The position numbers were made by a program, and so were the translations under genes. DNA of 46,783 nucleotides from Streptomyces sp. NRRL S-244 (lineage in GTDB: Bacteria > Actinomycetota > Actinomycetes > Streptomycetales > Streptomycetaceae). The first letter of the stretch is position 1, and each line of letters starts with the position of its first letter. Below the pieces are notes generated by a model. It saw nothing but the letters and a program-made list of their open reading frames with translations, did no database searches and had not been told where the DNA came from. Location of the stretch: positions 1-46,783 of the forward strand of contig NZ_JOCX01000037.1 in assembly GCF_000717915.1 (NCBI RefSeq), written 5' to 3'. Positions 30,213 through 39,154 of the stretch are shown one piece after another.

Positions 30213-31412
30213 TCAGGTCAGGCCCGCGGCCTCGACCTCTTCCCGCGTGATCCCGAGCAGGTACAGCACCGCGTCCAGGAACGGCACGTTCACCGCCGTG
30301 TGCGCGGCCTCGCGGACGACCGGCTTGGCGTTGAACGCCACGCCCAGCCCGGCCGCGTTCAGCATGTCCAGGTCGTTGGCGCCGTCACCGATGGCCACCG
30401 TCTGGGCCAGCGGTACGCCGGCCTCCGAGGCGAAGCGGCGCAGCAGCCGCGCCTTCCCGGCCCGGTCCACGATCTCGCCGGTGACCCGGCCGGTCAGCCG
30501 CCCGTCGACGATCTCCAGGGTGTTGGCCGAGGCGAAGTCCAGGCCCAGCCGCTCCTGCAGATCGTCCGTCACCTGGGTGAACCCGCCGGAGACCACACCC
30601 ACCTGGTAGCCGAGCTGCTTGAGGGTGCGGATCAGGGTCCGGGCGCCCGGCGTCAGCCGCACCTCGGAGCGGACCTTGTCCACGACGGAGGCGTCCAGCC
30701 CGGCCAGCAGCTTCACCCGCGCGTGCAGCGACTGCTCGAAGTCCAGCTCCCCGCGCATCGCCCGCTCGGTCACCTCGGCGACCTCCGCCTCGCAGCCGGC
30801 GTGCGCGGCGAACAGCTCGATGACCTCGTCCTGGATCAGGGTCGAGTCCACGTCCATGACGACCAGGCGCTGCGCCCGGCGGTGCAGCCCGGCCGAGACC
30901 ACGGCCACGTCGACGCCGATGTGGGAGGCGGAGGTGGCCAGCTCGGTGCGCAGCGGCTCGGTCTCCACACCGGAGACGGCGAACTCGACGGCCGTCACCG
31001 GGTACTTGGCGAGCCGGAAGATGCGGTCGATGTTGCCGCCGGTCGCGGTGATCCGGGAGGCGATGGCGGCCGTGGACTCGGCGGTCAGCGGATGCCCGAG
31101 CACGGTGACATGGGAACGGCCGCTGCCGCGCGGCCGGTTGTCACCGGTACCGGAGAGGATCTCGGCCTGCAGCTTCAGCGACTCGGCCCAGCTGTGGACG
31201 GTGGCCCGCAGCTCGCCCTCGCCGCTGTCGGCGGGCTTGGTGACGAGGGCGCACAGGACGATGCGGCCACGGGTGACGACCTGCTCGATGTCGACGACGT
31301 CGACGGAGTAGGCGGCGAGGGTGTCGAACAGCCCGGCGGTGATCCCGGGACGGTCCTTGCCGAAGATCTTGACGAGGAGGGTGGGGACGTCGGAGGTCTG
31401 CGAAGCGCTCAT
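30213..31412 (-). CDS. serB: Phosphoserine phosphatase SerB
   Basis: Last step of serine synthesis, 399 residues. Two ACT-like regulatory domains occupy about residues 10-85 (LLVKIFGKDRPGITAGLFDTL) and 100-175. The HAD phosphatase domain follows: VVMDVDSTLIQDEVIEL (nucleophile D187, acid/base D189), VGVVSGGFTQV and AIGDGANDLDMLNAAGLGVAFNAKP. The double-ACT form is typical of mycobacteria and streptomycetes and suggests amino-acid feedback. The ATG at 31412 has GAGGG upstream. The 229-bp gap 31413-31641 before the next gene holds no ORF I can support. Confidence 0.96.
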   Translation of the reverse strand: MSASQTSDVPTLLVKIFGKDRPGITAGLFDTLAAYSVDVVDIEQVVTRGRIVLCALVTKPADSGEGELRATVHSWAESLKLQAEILSGTGDNRPRGSGRSHVTVLGHPLTAESTAAIASRITATGGNIDRIFRLAKYPVTAVEFAVSGVETEPLRTELATSASHIGVDVAVVSAGLHRRAQRLVVMDVDSTLIQDEVIELFAAHAGCEAEVAEVTERAMRGELDFEQSLHARVKLLAGLDASVVDKVRSEVRLTPGARTLIRTLKQLGYQVGVVSGGFTQVTDDLQERLGLDFASANTLEIVDGRLTGRVTGEIVDRAGKARLLRRFASEAGVPLAQTVAIGDGANDLDMLNAAGLGVAFNAKPVVREAAHTAVNVPFLDAVLYLLGITREEVEAAGLT

Positions 31413-31641
31413 GGTGCCCTCACCGTATCTTCCCGTCCTGCCTGCCAGGACCCCCGTCCCACCTGCCGGAACCATTTCCCGGCGCAGCGCGCTGCGGCGC
31501 CGCCGATCGCGGGCGCCCGGGGGGCGGCGGGGGAGTGGCGGCGAGGTGAATGCGGGCCGACGGGGAGGTGTCGGGGGCCCTCGGGGCGGCGCGGTGGCCG
31601 AGCGTGTTCGATTCGGTACGCTCCGTTCCCCTCCCGGAGCC

Positions 31642-33174
31642 TCAGCCCGGCGGCCCCAGCGGTGGCGGCGGGGGAGGCGGCGGCGGCGGGGTGAACGGCG
31701 GGCGGGGCGGGCGGTGGCGCGGCGCCGGCCGGCCGGCGGGCCTCCGGGGCAGCCGGGTGATCGTGACGTCCCAGGAGCCGTCGGGCTCCGCGTAGGGCTC
31801 GGGCTCCGGACGGGCGTACGGGTGCGGCCGCCCCGGCGGGGGCCGGTACGGGGCCGTCGGCGCCTCGGAGGCCGGTACGGCCGCCCCGCCGGGCCCGGCC
31901 GCGGACACCGGCACCGGCTGCGGCCGACGGCGGCCCCCGGCCAGCAGGGCCCCCGCCCCGCCCGCCACCGCACCCCAGGCCGCGCCGAGCAGCAGCGCGT
32001 AGAGCGCGTCCCCCCGCAGCTCCACCCCGGCATCCACCGCGTCGACGCCGAGCACCGACAGCGACGCGTCGACCGACACCCCCGTCAGCAGCACCAGCAC
32101 CGTCAGCGCCACCCCGGTCACGGCCGACAGCCGCACCGCGCACGCCGCGATCCCGCGCCCCGGAGTCCGTACGGCGGCCAGCACACCGGCGCAGAGCAGC
32201 AGCAGCCCCACCCCCGCGACCAGCAGCCAGACCCGCCCGTCGTACTCCGCGAGCCGGGACACCGTCACCGGCTCCCGGGCCCCCACCCCCAGCAGATCGT
32301 CCAGCGGATCCGGCAGCAGCCGGCTCAGCGTGCCCGTGGCCCGGCCGTCGAACGGTACGAGGAGCCCCAGCAGCACCCCCGTCCAGGCCCCGTTCGGCGC
32401 CCCCAGCAGTGCTGCGCCCAGGACCCGCCCCGGATGCTCGTCGCGCGCCGCCGCCCACACCGCGGCCGCCAGCCCGGCCGCCACCGCCACCAGCAAGGCC
32501 GTCACCAGCGCCGACACGGCGGGACGCAGCCGCGCGAACGCCGCCGGCCCGCGCCGCGAAGCGAGCAGCGCCACCGCCAGTACGGCCAGCGCCCACACCC
32601 CCGCGCCCAGCAGCGTCGGCCCGGACTCCACCGAGAACCCCACCCGGGCCCGGGTGTCGATCAGGTCCCCGATGCGGTCCGGGAGCAGCCCGCCGACGTC
32701 CCCGATCCCCGGGACCACCACCTTCGACGGCGTCCTCGGCAGCCGCGGCCCGTCCAGGGTGACCACCTCGTGCCCGGCCCGGGCGAGCCCGCCCGCCGCG
32801 GCGACGAGCAGCACCGCCACCGCGGCCGCCCGGGCGGCGAGTTCCCCGCGGGGCGCCCCGGTCCGGATCGAGCGCAGGAAGATCCGGGCCAGGACCAGCG
32901 CTCCGGCCAGCCCCACCCCGAGCGGCATGACGTCCAGCGAGGACGGGGCGCCCGGCCCGGTGATCCCGAGGACGGACATGTCCCCCGACGGGGTGACCGT
33001 GCCGCCGATCGCGAGGACCACCACGGCGGCGGTCATCGCCCCGAGCGAGCCGCCCGCGGCGTCGGCGCCCGACAGGCGGAGCCCCAGGGCGGCGACCCCG
33101 GCCATGGCGACGAGGGCCCAGCCGGTGGCGGCGATGCCCGACAGGACCACGTCTCCCCAACGAATGCGGCGCAT
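31642..33174 (-). CDS. Streptophobe family membrane protein
   Basis: A 510-residue, very hydrophobic protein. About ten membrane helices occupy residues 10-430 (for example GIAATGWALVAMAGVAALGL). PLGVGLAGALVLARIFLRS and LLDDLLGVG-type loops lie between them. A long Pro-rich cytoplasmic tail (about 435-510, APYRPPPGRPHPYARPEPEP and a run of prolines at the end) closes the protein. The extracytoplasmic loop PLLPDRIGDLIDTRARVGF is notable. It matches what I recall as the 'streptophobe' family restricted to Streptomyces; no function is known. The proline-run tail may bind a partner. Confidence 0.8.
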   Translation of the reverse strand: MRRIRWGDVVLSGIAATGWALVAMAGVAALGLRLSGADAAGGSLGAMTAAVVVLAIGGTVTPSGDMSVLGITGPGAPSSLDVMPLGVGLAGALVLARIFLRSIRTGAPRGELAARAAAVAVLLVAAAGGLARAGHEVVTLDGPRLPRTPSKVVVPGIGDVGGLLPDRIGDLIDTRARVGFSVESGPTLLGAGVWALAVLAVALLASRRGPAAFARLRPAVSALVTALLVAVAAGLAAAVWAAARDEHPGRVLGAALLGAPNGAWTGVLLGLLVPFDGRATGTLSRLLPDPLDDLLGVGAREPVTVSRLAEYDGRVWLLVAGVGLLLLCAGVLAAVRTPGRGIAACAVRLSAVTGVALTVLVLLTGVSVDASLSVLGVDAVDAGVELRGDALYALLLGAAWGAVAGGAGALLAGGRRRPQPVPVSAAGPGGAAVPASEAPTAPYRPPPGRPHPYARPEPEPYAEPDGSWDVTITRLPRRPAGRPAPRHRPPRPPFTPPPPPPPPPPLGPPG

Positions 33175-33427
33175 GCGTACCCCCGGTGCGTGTCGAGCGT
33201 GCGTGCCGAGCGGGACGGGGTCAGCCAGGGCGAGAAGTCCCGTATCTCACTCTCCGGGTGACTTTCACCCCCGTCAACGGGCAGGCGTAGACGCCCCGGG
33301 AAGGCCCCGATTCCACATGTGGCCGCAGGCCTGAAATAGTTCCCCCGGATGTTCGCCATCCCTAGACTCCCTGACGTCGGACTCCCTGGCGTCAGGGGGA
33401 TTCTCGGGGGACTTAAGTGGGGCTGGA

Positions 33428-35953
33428 GTGCCGGAACTCGTACTGGAATTGAATGGAAGGACCTGGACGCTCGATCCGTCCAGGTCGTACTCGTTGGGGC
33501 GCGACCCCCAGGGAGACGTGGTCATCGACGACGCCCGGGTGTCGTGGCGGCATGCCACCATCGCCTGGAACGGCCGGGGTTGGGGCATTGAGGACCACGG
33601 CAGCACCAACGGCACCTACGTGCACGGCGCGAGGGTCCAGCAGACGGAGCTCGTGCCCGGTACGCCGGTGCACCTGGGCAACGCCACCGACGGCCCGCGG
33701 CTGAATCTGAGCGCCGCGGCCGCCGCCGCGCCGCAGCAGGCCGTACCGCAGCAGGCCGCTCCGGCCTACCAGGCCCCGGCGCCCGCCTACCAGGCCCCGG
33801 CCCAGCAGGCGGCCCCGGCGTACCAGGCCCCGGCCCAGGCACAGGCCCACCAGCCGCCGCAGCAGGCCTGGCAGCAGCAGCCTCACCAGCAGGCGCAGCA
33901 GCCGCACATCCCGCAGCAGCAGGGCGCGGCCCCCGCCTACGGCGGTGACCGCAGCCCGACCACGTTCCACCAGATCGCCGTCGGCCGCGTCATGCGCATC
34001 GGCCGCGCCCTGGAGAACGAGCTGGTCGTATCGGACCTCCAGGTCTCGCGCCTCCACGCGGAGTTCCGCTCCGCGGGCGGCCGCTTCGAGATCCACGACC
34101 TCGGCAGCCACAACGGCACCTACGTCAACGGCCAGCCGCTGCCCAAGTCCGGCACCGCGCTGCTCGGCCCGAACGACATCGTCGGCGTCGGCCACTCGAC
34201 GTTCCGGATCGTCGGCGACCGGCTCGAGGAGTTCGTCGACACCGGTGACGTCTCCTTCTCGGCCCGCCACCTCACGGTCACGGTCGACGGCGGCAAGCAG
34301 ATCCTCAAGGACGTCACCTTCGGCGTCCCGGAGAAGTCGCTCATCGGCGTCATCGGCCCCTCCGGCTCCGGAAAGTCGACGCTGCTCAAGGCACTGACCG
34401 GCTACCGGCCCGCCAACGAGGGCGACGTCCTCTACGACAACCGCAACCTGTACAAGCAGTTCGCGGAGCTCCGCCAGCGCATCGGCCTGGTCCCGCAGGA
34501 CGACATCCTGCACAAGGAGCTGAAGGTCAGCACGGCCCTCAAGTACGCGGCCAAGCTCCGCTTCCCCGGCGACACCGCCGAGGCCGAGCGCGCCGCCCGC
34601 ATCGACGAGGTCCTGCGCGAGCTCAAGCTCGACATCCACAAGGACAAGAAGATCACCTCGCTCTCCGGTGGTCAGCGCAAGCGCGTGTCCGTGGCCCTGG
34701 AGCTCCTCACCAAGCCCTCGCTGATCTTCCTCGACGAGCCCACCTCCGGCCTCGACCCGGGCATGGACCGCGACGTCATGCAGCTGCTGCGCGGCCTCGC
34801 CGACGACGGCCGCACCGTCCTCGTCGTCACGCACTCCGTGGCCGAGCTGTCGCTGTGCGACAAGCTGCTGGTCATGGCCCCGGGCGGTTCGGTCGCGTAC
34901 TTCGGTCCGCCGGACGAGGCGCTGAACTTCTTCGGCTACAGCACGTGGGCGGACGTCTTCTCGGCGTTCGAGAACTACCGCGACTACGACTGGGCCGGCC
35001 GCTGGAAGGGCTCGCAGCACTACCAGCTGTACGCCGCCGACCTCGACGCGGTCGCGCCCCAGCAGGTCGCCATGCCGCCGATGCAGCAGATGATGCCGCC
35101 GAAGGCGCAGGGCTGGGGCGACCAGCTGTGGACCCTGATCCGCCGCTACGTCTCGGTGATCGCGTCCGACCGGGGCTTCCTGGCCCTGATGCTGATCCTG
35201 CCCGCGGTCCTGGGCGTGGTCTCCACGGTCATCCCCGCGACCTTCGGCCTCGCGCCGCCGAAGCCGCCGTCCCGGTTCAACGGCGACGCCGGCACGATCA
35301 TGCTGATCCTCTGCGTGGGCATGTGCTTCTCGGGCGCCGCGAACTCGGTCCGTGAGCTGATCAAGGAACGGGTCATCTACGAGCGCGAGCGCGCCACCGG
35401 CCTGTCCCGGTCGGCGTACCTCATGTCGAAGGTGATCGTCCTCGGCTTCATCACGGCCATCCAGGGCGTGGTCATCTGCGCCATCGGCTTCGTCCCGCGC
35501 GACCTGCCCACCGAGGGCCTGATCATGCCGCCGGCCGTCGAGCTCTGCCTGTCGGTCACCGCGCTCGGCTTCACGTCGATGATGTTCGGCCTGGTGATCT
35601 CCTCGCTGGTGAAGACCGCCGAGAAGACCATGCCGCTGCTGGTCATGTTCGCGATCGTCCAGGTCGTCTTCACCGGCATCCTCTTCCAGGTGTACGACTC
35701 GCCGGGCCTGGAGCAGTTCGCCTGGCTGATGCCGTCGCGCTGGGCGGTCGCCGCCGCGGGCACCACGCTCGACCTCGGCAAGCTCATGCCGCCGTGGGAC
35801 CAGCAGAACCCGACCAACACCGACCCGCTGTGGGAGCACTCCATCGCCCAGTGGGGCGTGAACATCACGATCCTGCTGCTCATCGGTGTGGCCTGCGGCT
35901 TCGCGGTGCAGAAGCTGCTGCGCCGCCACGAGCCCGAGGTCATGCGCAACTAG
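33428..35953 (+). CDS. Twin-FHA ABC transporter, ATPase-permease fusion (ABCG-like)
   Basis: An 841-residue fusion. FHA domain 1 (about 1-95) has SLGRDPQGDVVIDDARVSWRHA and STNGTYVHG. A Gln/Ala/Pro linker (about 97-175) repeats APAYQAPA. FHA domain 2 (about 183-268) has RIGRALENELVVSDLQVSRLHA and SHNGTYVNG. The ATPase (about 280-520) has Walker A GPSGSGKST (near 311), signature LSGGQRKR and Walker B LIFLDEPTSGLDPG. An ABC-2 permease with six helices fills 570-841. FHA domains bind phosphothreonine, so control by Ser/Thr kinases is likely. The GTG at 33428 follows TGGGG. The 253-bp gap upstream holds no gene. Confidence 0.93.
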   Translation: MPELVLELNGRTWTLDPSRSYSLGRDPQGDVVIDDARVSWRHATIAWNGRGWGIEDHGSTNGTYVHGARVQQTELVPGTPVHLGNATDGPRLNLSAAAAAAPQQAVPQQAAPAYQAPAPAYQAPAQQAAPAYQAPAQAQAHQPPQQAWQQQPHQQAQQPHIPQQQGAAPAYGGDRSPTTFHQIAVGRVMRIGRALENELVVSDLQVSRLHAEFRSAGGRFEIHDLGSHNGTYVNGQPLPKSGTALLGPNDIVGVGHSTFRIVGDRLEEFVDTGDVSFSARHLTVTVDGGKQILKDVTFGVPEKSLIGVIGPSGSGKSTLLKALTGYRPANEGDVLYDNRNLYKQFAELRQRIGLVPQDDILHKELKVSTALKYAAKLRFPGDTAEAERAARIDEVLRELKLDIHKDKKITSLSGGQRKRVSVALELLTKPSLIFLDEPTSGLDPGMDRDVMQLLRGLADDGRTVLVVTHSVAELSLCDKLLVMAPGGSVAYFGPPDEALNFFGYSTWADVFSAFENYRDYDWAGRWKGSQHYQLYAADLDAVAPQQVAMPPMQQMMPPKAQGWGDQLWTLIRRYVSVIASDRGFLALMLILPAVLGVVSTVIPATFGLAPPKPPSRFNGDAGTIMLILCVGMCFSGAANSVRELIKERVIYERERATGLSRSAYLMSKVIVLGFITAIQGVVICAIGFVPRDLPTEGLIMPPAVELCLSVTALGFTSMMFGLVISSLVKTAEKTMPLLVMFAIVQVVFTGILFQVYDSPGLEQFAWLMPSRWAVAAAGTTLDLGKLMPPWDQQNPTNTDPLWEHSIAQWGVNITILLLIGVACGFAVQKLLRRHEPEVMRN

Positions 35954-35988
35954 CGGCCGGCCGCTGCTCGACCCGCTCCCCGCACGAA

Positions 35989-36031
35989 CGCCTCAGGGCG
36001 GCACCCGGATACCGGGTGCCGCCCTGAGGCG
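35989..36031. terminator. 20-bp bidirectional terminator
   Basis: CGCCTCAGGGCGGCACCCGG (35989-36008) and its perfect complement (36012-36031) enclose a 3-base loop between convergent genes. Confidence 0.9.
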
Positions 36032-36058
36032 CGTGGGGGGTTGCTACGCCAGCGGCCC

Positions 36059-36751
36059 TTAGTAGGCGCTGTTGACGTTGTCGATCGAGCCGTAACGGTC
36101 GGCGGCGTAGTTGGCCGCGGCGACTATGTTGGCGACGGGGTGGTACTGGTCCAGCGGGGTGCCCGGGACGTGGTAGGCGAGGAAGGTCGGCTTGATGACC
36201 TGGAGCAGGCCCTTCGAGGGGATGCCGTTCTGGGCGTTGATGTCCCAGTTGTTGATCGCCCGCGGGTTGCCGCTCGACTCGCGCATGATGTTCTTGTACA
36301 GGCCGTTGTACGTGCCCGGAATCTTGTGCGCCTTCATGATCGCCAGCGACTCCTTGATCCAGCCGTCAAGGTTGTTCGCGTAGACCGGCTTGCGGACGGT
36401 GGAACGGCTGGCAGCCGCCTTCGCCTCGCGGTCCTTCTTCGCCTTGGCCTCGGCGTCGGCCTTCGCCTTGGCGGCGTCGGCCTTGGCCTTGATCGCGGCC
36501 TCGACCTTCGCGGCGTCCGTGGCCAGCTTGGTCTGGGCGCTGAGGTGCTGCACGGTCTTGGCCTGGACACCCTCGACAGCCTGGGTCCACGCCACGGGGG
36601 CGGCAGTCACGGTCGTGTCGGCGTCGGCGGAGCCGGCGGGGACGACGGTGGCGGCCAGGGCGGCGGCGCCGATGGTGGCGAACGCGGCGAAGGACATCTT
36701 GTGCGCCTTCGTCAGACGACGACTGTGGCCGGGGGTGCTGGTCTTGGACAT
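36059..36751 (-). CDS. Secreted SLT-domain lytic transglycosylase-like protein
   Basis: A 230-residue secreted cell-wall hydrolase candidate. A signal peptide (RRLTKAHKMSFAAFATIGAAALAATVVPAGSADA, cleavage near residue 44) is followed by an Ala/Lys coiled-coil-like stretch (KVEAAIKAKADAAKAKADAEAKAKKDREAK, about 78-108), then the SLT domain: YKNIMRESSGNPRAINNWD with the catalytic Glu, GIPSKGLLQVIKPTFLAYH and ANIVAAANYAADRYGSIDNV. The ATG at 36751 follows GAGG; a 473-bp divergent gap lies upstream. Such proteins remodel peptidoglycan during growth or germination. Confidence 0.92.
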   Translation of the reverse strand: MSKTSTPGHSRRLTKAHKMSFAAFATIGAAALAATVVPAGSADADTTVTAAPVAWTQAVEGVQAKTVQHLSAQTKLATDAAKVEAAIKAKADAAKAKADAEAKAKKDREAKAAASRSTVRKPVYANNLDGWIKESLAIMKAHKIPGTYNGLYKNIMRESSGNPRAINNWDINAQNGIPSKGLLQVIKPTFLAYHVPGTPLDQYHPVANIVAAANYAADRYGSIDNVNSAY

Positions 36752-36787
36752 GCGTAGCAACCTCTTCGAATCGGGGAGCCGCAGGAA

Positions 36788-36818
36788 AGCGCCGCTCGGA
36801 TCCGGGATCCGCGGCGCT
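36788..36818 (-). promoter_or_regulatory. Hairpin with doubled GGATCC in the SLT gene leader
   Basis: AGCGCCGC (36788-36795) pairs with GCGGCGCT (36811-36818); between them two GGATCC palindromes are separated by one G. It lies 37 bp before the SLT start, inside the presumed 5' leader. Confidence 0.5.
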
Positions 36819-37211
36819 GTGCGACGGGAGCAATTCTTAGCGGCGGCAAAATCGCCTGGCAAAGGTGTGACGTACGATCCCGCTTAGTGGATCAGGGGGC
36901 GCCGACGCGCCGGGAATTCGGGGCCGGACGCTAGGCGTGGCAGCGCTGACACGGTCCTTATGTGTCCACTAGGCGCCTTCGTAAGTGACCTGGGTCCTAT
37001 GCGCGGGCTCACATCGGCCACGTAACGGTCTCACCATGAGTTGCGACAGCAATGCAATCTGTAGCGGAATTCTCCACCTTGAGGACCACAAGCCCGCCGC
37101 CGCCCTCATTCCCAGGGCAGAGACGGAGCCCGCGACCCCCTCCCCGAGGAGGAGGACACCCCGCCCGCAGCCCTAGGGCCCGAGCCCGATCCCGCAGGTC
37201 AGAGCCGCGAG
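36819..37211. other. Divergent intergenic region, no firm gene
   Basis: This region lies between the SLT gene and the sensor kinase. Positions 36955-37090 are lower in GC than average. A 46-codon frame starting with ATG at 37036 (MSCDSNAICSGILHLEDH) has no ribosome site and mixed codon use; I do not call it a gene. Confidence 0.4.
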
Positions 37212-37217
37212 TACGGT
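37212..37217 (+). promoter_or_regulatory. -10 element of a probable leaderless promoter
   Basis: TACGGT ends six bases before the ATG at 37224; no clear -35 and no Shine-Dalgarno. Confidence 0.45.
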
Positions 37218-37223
37218 GAGCCC

Positions 37224-38369
37224 ATGACTGGTAGTCCCGTGATCGGCGGCCCCCGCGGCGGCCTCGCCGCCGTGAGCACCGCGCTCCTCGCCATGAGCCG
37301 CCGGCTGGAGGTCCGCGACGTCCTGCGCACGATCGTCGTCTCCGCCCGCCAGCTGCTCGACGCCGAGTACGCGGCCCTGGGCGTCCCGGACGACCACGGC
37401 GGCTTCGCCCAGTTCGTCGTGGACGGCATCAGCGAGGAGCAGTGGCGCCGGATCGGCCCGCTGCCCCGCCAGCACGGCATCCTCGCCGCGATGCTCCACC
37501 AGGACGGCCCCGAGCGGCTGGCCGACGTACGCGAGGACCCCCGCTTCGAGGGCTGGCCCCCCGCCCACCCCGAGATGTCCGACTTCCTCGGCCAGCCCGT
37601 CCGCGACGGCGAGGAGACCCTCGGCGCCCTCTTCCTCGCGAACAAGAAGAGCCCCGGCGGCTTCACCGAGGAGGACGAGGAGCTCCTCGCCCTCCTCGCC
37701 CAGCACGCGGCGATCGCCCTCACCAACGCCCGGCTCTACGAGCGCAGCCGCGAGCTCACCATCGCCGAGGAGCGCTCCCGCCTCGCCCACGAGCTGCACG
37801 ACGCCGTCGCCCAGAAGCTCTTCTCGCTCCGCCTGACCGCCCAGGCGGCCGCCGCCCTCGTCGACCGCGACCCGGCCCGCGCCAAGGGCGAGCTCCAGCA
37901 GGTCGCCGCCCTCGCCGCGGAGGCCGCCGACGAGCTGCGCTCCGCCGTGACCGAGCTGCGCCCGGCCGGCCTCGACGAGGACGGCCTGGTCGCCACCCTC
38001 CGCGACCAGGTCCACGTACTCGACCGCGCCCACACCGCGCACGTCACCTTCACCTGTGACGGCGTACGGGCCCTCCCGGCGACCCAGGAGGAGGCGCTGC
38101 TCCGGGTCGCCCAGGAGGCCCTCCACAACGCCCTGCGGCACTCGGGCGGCGACCGCGTCGAGGTCACCCTCGCCCGCCGGGCCGCGGGAGCCGTGCTGAC
38201 CGTCACGGACAACGGAAGCGGCTTCGCCCCTTCCGCGATCCGCGCGGCCGGACGCCACCTCGGCCTGGTCTCCATGCGGGACCGGGCGAGCGGCGTCGGC
38301 GGCCACCTCACCGTGCACTCGGAGCCCGGTACGGGCACCACGATCGAGATGGAGGTCCCCGGTGGCTGA
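37224..38369 (+). CDS. GAF-domain sensor histidine kinase
   Basis: A 381-residue soluble kinase without membrane helices. A GAF domain spans about 30-172 (VSARQLLDAEYAALGVPDD, FLGQPVRDGEETLGALFLANK, LLALLAQHAAIALTNARLYE). A HisKA_3 dimerisation domain contains EERSRLAHELHDAVAQKLFS with phospho-acceptor H192. The HATPase domain has LLRVAQEALHNALRHSGGDRVEV and VTDNGSGFAP. This is the DevS/NarL-type layout with one GAF domain, which could sense a small ligand or redox state. It overlaps the response regulator by 8 bp. Confidence 0.93.
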   Translation: MTGSPVIGGPRGGLAAVSTALLAMSRRLEVRDVLRTIVVSARQLLDAEYAALGVPDDHGGFAQFVVDGISEEQWRRIGPLPRQHGILAAMLHQDGPERLADVREDPRFEGWPPAHPEMSDFLGQPVRDGEETLGALFLANKKSPGGFTEEDEELLALLAQHAAIALTNARLYERSRELTIAEERSRLAHELHDAVAQKLFSLRLTAQAAAALVDRDPARAKGELQQVAALAAEAADELRSAVTELRPAGLDEDGLVATLRDQVHVLDRAHTAHVTFTCDGVRALPATQEEALLRVAQEALHNALRHSGGDRVEVTLARRAAGAVLTVTDNGSGFAPSAIRAAGRHLGLVSMRDRASGVGGHLTVHSEPGTGTTIEMEVPGG

Positions 38370-39003
38370 CACGCCCATCCGCGTTCTCCTGGTAGACGAC
38401 CACCAGGTGGTCCGCCGCGGCCTGCGCACGTTCCTGGAGGTCCAGGACGACATCGAGGTGGTCGGGGAGGCCGCCGACGGCGAGGAGGGCGTGGCCCGCG
38501 CCGAGGAGCTGCGGCCCGACGTGATCCTCATGGACGTCAAGATGCCGGGCACCGACGGCATCGAGGCCCTGCGCCGGCTGCGCGCGCTCGCGAACCCGGC
38601 ACGGGTGCTGATCGTCACCAGCTTCACCGAGCAGCGGACGGTGGTCCCGGCCCTCCGGGGCGGCGCCGCCGGATACGTCTACAAGGACATCGACCCCGAC
38701 GCCCTGGCCGGAGCCATCCGCTCCGTCCACGCCGGGCACGTGCTGCTCCAGCCGGAGGTGGCCGAGGCCCTGCTCTCGCAGGAGGGACCGCCATCGTCGA
38801 GTCGGGGCGGCTCCCTGACCGAGCGGGAACAGGAGGTGCTGTCGCTGATCGCGGACGGCCGGTCCAACCGGGAGATCGCCCGCGCGCTGGTCCTGTCGGA
38901 GAAGACGGTCAAGACGCACGTCTCGAACATCCTGATGAAGCTGGACCTCGCGGACCGCACCCAGGCCGCGCTGTGGGCGGTCAGGCACGGAATCACGGAC
39001 TGA
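38362..39003 (+). CDS. NarL/LuxR-type response regulator
   Basis: A 213-residue response regulator. The receiver domain starts IRVLLVDDHQVVRRGL, with phospho-acceptor D58 in ILMDVKMPG, Thr/Ser in LIVTSF, and the conserved Lys in GYVYKDI. The C-terminal LuxR helix-turn-helix reads LTEREQEVLSLIADGRSNREIARALVLSEKTVKTHVSNILMKL. The GTG at 38362 overlaps the kinase gene, so the pair is co-translated. The chaplin gene lies directly downstream on the same strand, 151 bp away, and is a plausible target. Confidence 0.95.
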   Translation: MADTPIRVLLVDDHQVVRRGLRTFLEVQDDIEVVGEAADGEEGVARAEELRPDVILMDVKMPGTDGIEALRRLRALANPARVLIVTSFTEQRTVVPALRGGAAGYVYKDIDPDALAGAIRSVHAGHVLLQPEVAEALLSQEGPPSSSRGGSLTEREQEVLSLIADGRSNREIARALVLSEKTVKTHVSNILMKLDLADRTQAALWAVRHGITD

Positions 39004-39073
39004 ACCCGGCCGGAACGGACGGTCCGGCTCCGATCCGAGAATTCATACGGTCGGGTGGATGTCCCTCACATGG

Positions 39074-39101
39074 CGTATCCCGTTCGTCCGATGAACGTTC
39101 T
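39074..39101 (+). promoter_or_regulatory. Possible BldN-type promoter of the chaplin gene
   Basis: CGTATC (39074-39079) and CGTTCT (39096-39101) are spaced by 16 bp. From memory the sigma-BldN consensus is CGTAAC-N16-CGTTGA, and chaplin genes are BldN targets. Match is 5/6 and 4/6. The -10 part lies in ATGAA-CGTTC-TTCAT (39091-39105), an inverted repeat. Confidence 0.4.
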
Positions 39102-39154
39102 TCATGACGTGCCGCGGCGGCTGGCCGCGGCAGACGTACTGGAGGACGAAGAAC

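Noticed and set aside
33413..35929. 838-codon open frame on the minus strand opposite the FHA-ABC gene
   Set aside because: A shadow of a real high-GC gene: the translation is low-complexity Arg/Gly/Val/Asp with no domains, while the plus strand encodes a complete FHA-ABC protein.
36752..37020. ydaO-type cyclic-di-AMP riboswitch ahead of the SLT gene
   Set aside because: I looked for the conserved ydaO segments known from Streptomyces cell-wall hydrolase leaders and did not find them; only the GGATCC hairpin is present.
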